Assembly (NCBI GenBank): GCA_964396055.1
Contig: CAYNDV010000061.1
Span: forward strand, 1-25,014
DNA length: 25,014 nucleotides
Source: CAYJPV01 sp964396055
GTDB lineage: Bacteria; Acidobacteriota; Vicinamibacteria; Vicinamibacterales; JAKQTR01
Direction: 5' to 3'
The position numbers were made by a program, and so were the translations under genes. Positions 20,034 through 25,014 of this stretch are shown here, piece by piece. Below the pieces are notes generated by a model that was not told the origin of the DNA, searched no databases, and saw only the letters and a program-made list of their open reading frames with translations. Positions within the stretch are counted from its first letter, which is position 1. Each line of letters opens with the position of its first letter.

Positions 20034-21053
20034 TCAGGTCGTCGAGCGCTGCTGGTACTGTTGCTGATAGTACGCGCGGAACGCCGGGTCCTGGTGCTTG
20101 ATGGGTTCCCACCACCAGGCGTTGGACCGGTACCAGGCGACGGTGTCGCGCAGGCCGTCGTCGAAGGGCACCTGCGGCGCCCAGCCCAGGCCCCGCAGCT
20201 TCCGCGTGCTCAGGGCGTAGCGCCGGTCGTGGCCCACGCGGTCGGCCACGGGCGTAATCAACGTCTCGGGCTTGCCCGTCAGCGCGAGGATACGTTTCGT
20301 GAGGGCGACATTCGGCACTTCGTTGCCGCCGCCGATGTTGTAGACCTCGCCCGGCACGCCGTGGGCGATGGCCACGTCCACGCCGCGGCAGTGGTCGTCC
20401 ACGTGCAGCCAGTCGCGGACGTTGAGGCCGTCGCCGTAGAGGGGCAGCCCGCGGTCCTCGAGGGCGTTGGTGATGAAGAGCGGAATCACCTTCTCGGGGA
20501 ACTGGTAGGGCCCGTAGTTGTTCGACGCCCGCGTGATGATGACGGGCACCTGGTACGTGGCCCAGAACGAGTAGGCCAGGCGGTCCGCGCCGGCCTTGCT
20601 GGCGGCGTACGGGTTGCGCGGCTTCAGTTCGTCGGTCTCCTCCGACTCGCCCTCGGGCACCGAGCCGTACACCTCGTCGGTGGAGATCTGGATGAAGCGG
20701 CGCAGGCGCGGCGCCTGGCGTGCGGCCTCGAGCAGCACGAACGTGCCGTAGACGTCGGTGTGGATGAACTCGCCGGCGCTCATCAGCGAGCGGTCCACGT
20801 GCGTCTCGGCGGCGAAGTGCACCACGAGATCCGCGTCGCGCACGAGGGGCGCCGACACGGCCGCGTCGGCGATGTCGCCGTGCACGAAGGTGTGGCGCGG
20901 GTCGTCCATCACGTCGTGCAGGTTCTCGCGCCGCCCGCAGTAGGTCAGCTTGTCGAGCGTGGTGACGCGCCAGTCCGCATGGGTGCGCAGCGCGTAGCGC
21001 ACGAAGTTGCTGCCGATGAACCCGGCGCCGCCGGTGACGAGAACGTTCAGCAT
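20034..21053 (-). CDS. rfbB: dTDP-glucose 4,6-dehydratase (RfbB/RmlB)
   Basis: A 339-residue extended SDR that converts dTDP-glucose to dTDP-4-keto-6-deoxyglucose, the second step of dTDP-L-rhamnose synthesis. It has GGAGFIGSNF (residues about 8-17), the diagnostic STDEVYGS with catalytic Asp-Glu, HFAAETHVDRS, YAASKAG with the Tyr-Lys pair, NNYGPYQFPEK and WLHVDDHCRG. Length matches the family. The ATG at 21053 starts the conserved N-terminus. It lies downstream of rfbA and the rfbC-like gene, with a repeat-filled spacer of 89 nt, and upstream of rmd. No rfbD (final reductase) is present here. Confidence 0.97.
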   Translation of the reverse strand: MLNVLVTGGAGFIGSNFVRYALRTHADWRVTTLDKLTYCGRRENLHDVMDDPRHTFVHGDIADAAVSAPLVRDADLVVHFAAETHVDRSLMSAGEFIHTDVYGTFVLLEAARQAPRLRRFIQISTDEVYGSVPEGESEETDELKPRNPYAASKAGADRLAYSFWATYQVPVIITRASNNYGPYQFPEKVIPLFITNALEDRGLPLYGDGLNVRDWLHVDDHCRGVDVAIAHGVPGEVYNIGGGNEVPNVALTKRILALTGKPETLITPVADRVGHDRRYALSTRKLRGLGWAPQVPFDDGLRDTVAWYRSNAWWWEPIKHQDPAFRAYYQQQYQQRSTT

Positions 21054-21063
21054 ACTGACAATC

Positions 21064-21104
21064 TCAGGCCGTTAGGCCGTTGGGCTGTTCGGCCGTTCGG
21101 CCTA
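21064..21104. repeat. GGCCGTTN octamer array 7 inside the sugar operon
   Basis: GGCCGTTA, GGCCGTTG, GGCTGTTC, GGCCGTTC, GGCC between the rfbC-like and rfbB genes. Confidence 0.85.
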
Positions 21105-21110
21105 GCCCAG

Positions 21111-21137
21111 GAACCCTGAACCGTGAACCCTGAACCC
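21111..21137. repeat. GAACCCT heptamer array
   Basis: GAACCCT, GAACCGT, GAACCCT, GAACCC, ending 5 nt before the complement of the rfbC-like stop codon. Confidence 0.9.
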
Positions 21138-21142
21138 GGTGT

Positions 21143-21640
21143 CTACCCGTCCCTCCGCGTCCAGTCGTACGGGATCTCGCCGTGGGCGGCGGCCCGGTAC
21201 TCGTCCGGATCGGCGTACCGGTACACCTCGGTGGGCACGTTCACCACCAGCGCCATCTCGGGACTGATGCACTTCCAGCCGTGGTGCACCAGGTTCGGCA
21301 CGACCACGAGCGCGCGGTTCTGCTCGCCCAGGAAGAACTCGTTGATGGCCCCCTTCGTGGGCGAGCCGTCCCGGCCGTCGTAGAGCACGAGTTTCACCAT
21401 GCCGGCCACGCACACGAAGTGATCCACCTGCACCTGGTGGTAGTGCCAGGCCTTGACTACCCCGGGGTAGGTGGCCGAGACGTAACACTGGCCGAACTTC
21501 GCAAAGAACGGATCGTCGGCCCGCAGCATCTCCATCAGGTAGCCGCGTTCGTCGGCGATGAGCGTCAGGGGCTTCACCAGCACGCCGTCGATGCGCGGCG
21601 CGGCCGCGGCGCGATCCGAGAATTTGGTCAGTTCGGCCAC
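21143..21640 (-). CDS. rfbC: dTDP-4-dehydrorhamnose 3,5-epimerase-like cupin (RfbC-like)
   Basis: A 165-residue cupin-fold protein with KPLTLIADERGYLMEMLR, the core HYHQVQVDHFVCVAGMVKLVL, EFFLGEQNRALVVVPNLVHHGWKC, and an end with the DEYR..AHGEIPYDW pattern. It should epimerise C3 and C5 of dTDP-4-keto-6-deoxyglucose in the rhamnose route. The classical RmlC motif LRGLHYQ is replaced by VKAWHYHQ; His is kept. So it belongs to a divergent branch, and a related isomerase role is possible. GTG 21640 has GGGAGG 8 nt upstream. It begins 26 nt after rfbA. Confidence 0.85.
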   Translation of the reverse strand: MAELTKFSDRAAAAPRIDGVLVKPLTLIADERGYLMEMLRADDPFFAKFGQCYVSATYPGVVKAWHYHQVQVDHFVCVAGMVKLVLYDGRDGSPTKGAINEFFLGEQNRALVVVPNLVHHGWKCISPEMALVVNVPTEVYRYADPDEYRAAAHGEIPYDWTRRDG

Positions 21641-21666
21641 GTGTGTTGCCTCCCGACGGGCGCCCG

Positions 21667-22734
21667 CTACCAGCGGATGCCCACCTCCGAGTTGTCGCCC
21701 AGCATGAAGCGGAACGCCGCCGGCTTCAGGGGCTGGCGCACGATCTTCACGTTGCGGCCGATCAGGCTGTCCTCGACGCGGCTGCCGAGATGGGCGACGA
21801 CAGCGCCCTCGAGCACGATGCTGTGTTCGATCTCGGACTCGCGGATCTCGACGCCGGCGCCCACGGCGGTGAACGGCCCCACGTAGCTGTCCGTCACGCG
21901 GGCGCCGGGCCCGATGATCACGGGCCCGCGGATGACCGACCGTTCCACGATCGCGCCAGCGTCGATGACGACCCGGCCCTCGATGCGCGAGCCGGCGTCC
22001 ACGGTGCCGGCCACGCGCCGATCCAGCGTCTCGAGAATCAGGCGGTTCGCCTCGAGCATGTCCTCGAGCTTGCCCGTATCCTTCCACCAGCCGTCCACCA
22101 GGTGGGGCCGCACGGTGAAGCCGCGGTCGATGAGGTCCTGGATGGCGTCGGTGATCTCCAGTTCGTTGCGCCAGCTCGGCCGGATCCGCTTCACGGACTC
22201 GAAGATCTCCGGGCCGAACATGTAGACGCCCACCAGCGCCAGGTCCGACGGCGGCTCCTTGGGCTTCTCGATCAGGCGCACCACCTTCCCGTCGCGCAGT
22301 TCGGCCACGCCGAACATCTGCGGGTCGGGCACGGGCGTCAGCAGGATCTGCGCGTGGGGCTTCTCGCGGGCGAACTCCTCGACAAACGGCGTGATGCCGC
22401 GGGCCAGCAGGTTGTCGCCCAGGTACATCACGAAGGGCTCCCGCCCCAGGAACGGCTCGCTGATCAGCACGGCGTGAGCCAGGCCCCGCGGCGCGTCCTG
22501 CTCGATGTAGGTGACGCGCACGCCGAAGGCCGATCCGTCGCCCACCGCCGCCCGGATCTCCGCCTGCGTCTCGCCGACGACGATGCCGATGTTGCGGATG
22601 CCGGCGGCGGCCATGGCCTCGATGCCGTAGAAGAGCACCGGCTTGTTGGCCACGGGCACCAGCTGCTTGGCGCTCGTGTAGGTGATGGGTCGCAGTCGCG
22701 TGCCCTTGCCGCCGCTCAGGATGAGTCCGTTCAT
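21667..22734 (-). CDS. rfbA: Glucose-1-phosphate thymidylyltransferase, long form (RfbA/RmlA)
   Basis: A 355-residue enzyme that makes dTDP-glucose from dTTP and glucose-1-phosphate. The nucleotide-binding start GLILSGGKGTRLRPIT, then SAKQLVPVANKPVLFYG, MYLGDNLL and LIEKPKEPPSDLALVGVYMF are typical. From about residue 240 a left-handed beta-helix of hexapeptide repeats (SRIEGRVVIDAGAIVERSVI and following) marks the long type (TIGR01208), not the 290-residue RmlA of enterobacteria. The ATG at 22734 lies 3 nt after the lptD stop codon, which couples the two genes. First gene of the sugar cluster. Confidence 0.95.
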   Translation of the reverse strand: MNGLILSGGKGTRLRPITYTSAKQLVPVANKPVLFYGIEAMAAAGIRNIGIVVGETQAEIRAAVGDGSAFGVRVTYIEQDAPRGLAHAVLISEPFLGREPFVMYLGDNLLARGITPFVEEFAREKPHAQILLTPVPDPQMFGVAELRDGKVVRLIEKPKEPPSDLALVGVYMFGPEIFESVKRIRPSWRNELEITDAIQDLIDRGFTVRPHLVDGWWKDTGKLEDMLEANRLILETLDRRVAGTVDAGSRIEGRVVIDAGAIVERSVIRGPVIIGPGARVTDSYVGPFTAVGAGVEIRESEIEHSIVLEGAVVAHLGSRVEDSLIGRNVKIVRQPLKPAAFRFMLGDNSEVGIRW

Positions 22735-22737
22735 GGG

Positions 22738-25014
22738 CTAGTACACGAGCCGGTTGTTGTTGCCGCCGAGCGAGCCGAAGTTGTTCGAGAACGACCCCAC
22801 GCCTGCCAGGGTGATCGACACCATGAAGCGCCGGTCCTGGGCCACGGGCAGCACGTACGAGCTGCTGTAGCCCGCGAAGTTGTACACCTGGTACTCCGCC
22901 GCGAACCCGCAGCACTGGGCGTTGTAGTACCCGACGAAGCGGCGCTGCAGGAAGTACTGCTTCTGGATGTCGTAGTTGAATGAGATGTCGCCGCCGAACC
23001 GGTTCTGCTTGAACTTCAGGATCGTCTGGCTGGTCACGTACTGGTTGGTCCGGATGGCGCCCGTCGCGGTGATCTGGTTCAGGTACCGCTGGCGGCTCCA
23101 GTTGCCGCTCGTCTCGAACCAGTCCCGGAAGGACCAGGACCCCAGCAGGGCCATGGTGCGGAACGCGCTGCGCCGCGTGTCGTACTCGGCCCGGAACCCC
23201 GCCGACAGGTTGTCGAACGGCAGCGCCCGCACCTGCAGCGACAGCGGCGAGAACTTGTTGGGCACCGCCGCCTGGAACCCGGAGGCGTACGACCCGTCCA
23301 CGATCGAGGCGCGCTCGTCGGTGTAGTAGGTCTGCCGCAGGGCCACGTTGAGGATCTCCCGCGCGCGGCCCTGCCGATTGCCCTCGCCCTTCTTCACGTA
23401 GATCCGGTTGTTCAGCCCGTAGTTGATCCGCGTGGACCCGCCAATCGTGTAGTCGCCGCTGTCCAGCTGGACGATGTTCCGGTAGCCGTCGAAGCTGGTC
23501 ACCCGCTGGATGTTCACGAACGGCTCCACCGTGTGCTTCAGCTTGTCGGCGTAGCCGTTGTTCGGGTTCCAGATGCGGTTGAACACCGGGCCCACGATGC
23601 GCGCCTGCAGGTCGAAATACTGCCGGCTGATCGACTCGTCGCGGATCGTCCCGGTGAGGCTCTGGCTGCGGTTCCACCAGGTGTAGCGCCACGCCACCGA
23701 CGAGTTCACCGTGAGGAACGGCCACTTCCGGAAGGGCACGCGGATCGACGGCGTGACGTCGAAGCGCCCCACGCTGAGGTCGGTGATGGAGTCGCCCGAC
23801 TTCGTCTGCCGCACGTTCGACGCCCACTCGGATGTCACCGCGGCGTACACCAGCGTGCCCAGGATCGGCCGCTCCGCCCGCTGGAAGGTCAGCCGCGGCT
23901 GCGCCGCGCTCACCGTCGAGTTCGTGGTGTCCCAGAACATCTCGCTGCGATCCACCGACAGGTTCATCGTGTACGCGCCCCAGGCGCCCGTCAGGTTGCC
24001 GCCGAAGTAGCGCTGGCGCCGCGACGCGTCGTACACGTTCTGGTAGTAGGTCTGGTGGACCTGGATGTCCGAGAAGTAGTCGAACCGCGCCCGGGCCTTC
24101 AGCCGGCCGGGCAGGCTCTGGTTCACGTTGCCGCGCAGTTCGTACCCCTTCTGCCCCGCCACCGTCCGCACGCCGCCGGCCCCGTCGTCCACCGTCGTGG
24201 GCTTCTCGTTCAGCATGTAGAAGCGCACGTCGCCGCCCGACATGTCGCTGGTGACGAAGCGGTACTCGGTCCCGAAGCCCTGGCCCGTCTTCGAGTACCA
24301 GTCGTAGAGGAACGTGGCGTCCTGGCTGCGCGAGATGGCCCAGAAGAAGGCGTTGCTGATCGTGTGGCCGCGGTAACTCGACGTGCCGTAGGTGGGGATG
24401 AGGAACCCCGTGGCGCGGTCGTCCTTCTTGATCGGGTAGTAGATCACCGGCAGGTAGAACACCGGCACGCCCTTCACCCGCAGCAGCGGGTTCGTCAGCA
24501 GGGCGTAGTCGTCCAGGCTCAGGATGACCGTGCCCGACGTCAGCTCCCAGCGCGGCGTGGGCTGGACGCACGTGGTGAACCCGCCCTTGCTGATCCGGTA
24601 CTTGCGCTCGCCGATCTTCTCCAGCGTCTCGCCGTAGAAGTACACGTCGGGCTCCTGCGTCCCGAACATGTTCCGCTCCTTCGGCTCGCCGTCGGCCATC
24701 GTGGCCGTGCCGGACGCGTTGTAGAAGGTGCCCAGCTTCGTGTCGGTGTGGAACTCGACCCGGTCGGCCGACACCCGGTGCGTGGGCGTGGCGAACACCA
24801 CGTTGCCCTGCGCCGTCAGCATCTTCGTGTCGGTGAAGTACTCCATCTCGTCGGCGAACAGCCGCACATCGTCGCGCTGCACTTCGACGTCGCCGGTGAG
24901 TTTCCAGTGGTCGGGGCCCAGGCGTTCGAGGCGCCACTGCTGGGTGGTGTCGAGGCCCGGCAGCGCCTCGCCCTCGGGGCGCGGCGCCCGGGCCGGCCGC
25001 GGTTCGCCTTCGGC
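22738..25014 (-). CDS. lptD: LPS-assembly protein LptD, 5' end outside the window
   Basis: The frame is open to the right edge, so the start and signal peptide are missing; 758 residues are visible. The N-terminal visible part (LTGDVEVQRDDVRLFADEM, LTAQGNVVFATPTHRVSADR) is the OstA/LptA-like jellyroll domain. It is followed by a long stretch of alternating residues with many aromatic ends, the outer-membrane beta-barrel that inserts LPS into the outer leaflet. Cysteines are few, with TTCVQP near the N-terminal domain junction and QCCGFAAEYQVY near the C-terminus, so the usual disulfide could form. An in-frame GTG at 24882 is internal and not the true start. It heads the sugar operon. Confidence 0.95.
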   Translation of the reverse strand, partial: AEGEPRPARAPRPEGEALPGLDTTQQWRLERLGPDHWKLTGDVEVQRDDVRLFADEMEYFTDTKMLTAQGNVVFATPTHRVSADRVEFHTDTKLGTFYNASGTATMADGEPKERNMFGTQEPDVYFYGETLEKIGERKYRISKGGFTTCVQPTPRWELTSGTVILSLDDYALLTNPLLRVKGVPVFYLPVIYYPIKKDDRATGFLIPTYGTSSYRGHTISNAFFWAISRSQDATFLYDWYSKTGQGFGTEYRFVTSDMSGGDVRFYMLNEKPTTVDDGAGGVRTVAGQKGYELRGNVNQSLPGRLKARARFDYFSDIQVHQTYYQNVYDASRRQRYFGGNLTGAWGAYTMNLSVDRSEMFWDTTNSTVSAAQPRLTFQRAERPILGTLVYAAVTSEWASNVRQTKSGDSITDLSVGRFDVTPSIRVPFRKWPFLTVNSSVAWRYTWWNRSQSLTGTIRDESISRQYFDLQARIVGPVFNRIWNPNNGYADKLKHTVEPFVNIQRVTSFDGYRNIVQLDSGDYTIGGSTRINYGLNNRIYVKKGEGNRQGRAREILNVALRQTYYTDERASIVDGSYASGFQAAVPNKFSPLSLQVRALPFDNLSAGFRAEYDTRRSAFRTMALLGSWSFRDWFETSGNWSRQRYLNQITATGAIRTNQYVTSQTILKFKQNRFGGDISFNYDIQKQYFLQRRFVGYYNAQCCGFAAEYQVYNFAGYSSSYVLPVAQDRRFMVSITLAGVGSFSNNFGSLGGNNNRLVY

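Noticed and set aside
21111..21137. A telomere-like repeat (GAACCCT resembles CCCTAAA of plants)
   Set aside because: Only four units, internal, next to other heptamers of unrelated sequence; chance similarity.
21143..24937. A 1264-codon minus-strand open frame across lptD, rfbA and the rfbC-like gene
   Set aside because: Only the last 165 codons (from 21640) are a gene; the rest is an out-of-frame shadow of lptD and rfbA with biased composition.
1..25014. tRNA, rRNA or known riboswitch
   Set aside because: No cloverleaf, rRNA-like or riboswitch core sequence was recognised by eye; a covariance-model scan would settle it.

Overview
The window is GC-rich (I estimate about two thirds G+C) Gram-negative chromosomal DNA. 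LptD, complex I subunits, dTDP-sugar genes, a single-domain response regulator and HtpX point to an outer-membrane-bearing bacterium. The codon usage, the MXAN_5187-like gene and the dense short intergenic repeats fit Acidobacteriota, class Vicinamibacteria, best. That placement is inference, not proof. The sequence is a scaffold with three 100-N blocks.

Layout, plus strand first: the end of nuoM and all of nuoN (1-2050); a four-helix-bundle (23S rRNA IVP-type) gene set among octamer repeats (2051-2820); and an ECF-type vitamin/metal importer cluster made of a THEP1-like NTPase, a double ABC ATPase, an S component and a T component (2840-6235). The first three genes of the importer are chained by GTGA overlaps. 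A CheY-like regulator, a secreted GH29 alpha-L-fucosidase and selA then lie on the minus strand (6299-9852). A two-gene plus-strand unit (unknown protein, then an MXAN_5187-like protein), a cold-shock protein and a secreted Pro/Ala-rich protein follow (9976-12584). Next come an M20 peptidase and HtpX (plus, 12628-14665), convergent with a minus-strand operon coding for a dolichol/phytol-kinase-like plus DUF92 fusion and a UbiA prenyltransferase (14803-16811). The stretch 16812-17925 is a graveyard of nucleotidyltransferase (MNT/AbiEii-like) gene pairs, two of them broken. The rest is a minus-strand envelope-sugar operon read lptD, rfbA, rfbC-like, rfbB, rmd-like, NAD(P)-dependent epimerase.

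Functional themes: energy metabolism (complex I), small-molecule import, envelope polysaccharide precursor synthesis placed directly behind lptD, and prenyl-lipid metabolism in which a probable prenol kinase feeds a prenyltransferase.

The most unusual signal lies between genes rather than in one gene. At least six unrelated 7-8 bp tandem repeat families (GGCCGTTN, AGAAGCA, TCTCGCC, TCACGCTG, GAACCCT, GGGGCNN) and several hairpins with a shared GGCT-NN-AGCC core sit at gene junctions, often touching or containing stop codons. One palindromic element sits in frame inside a sugar epimerase gene. selA is bracketed by an exact 17-bp inverted repeat that includes its start and stop codons. Several genes have a -10-like hexamer exactly 6 nt before the start codon, which suggests leaderless transcription. 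Two of the three N blocks are flanked by exact 55-bp duplications, so those gaps are probably assembly artefacts at these repeats.
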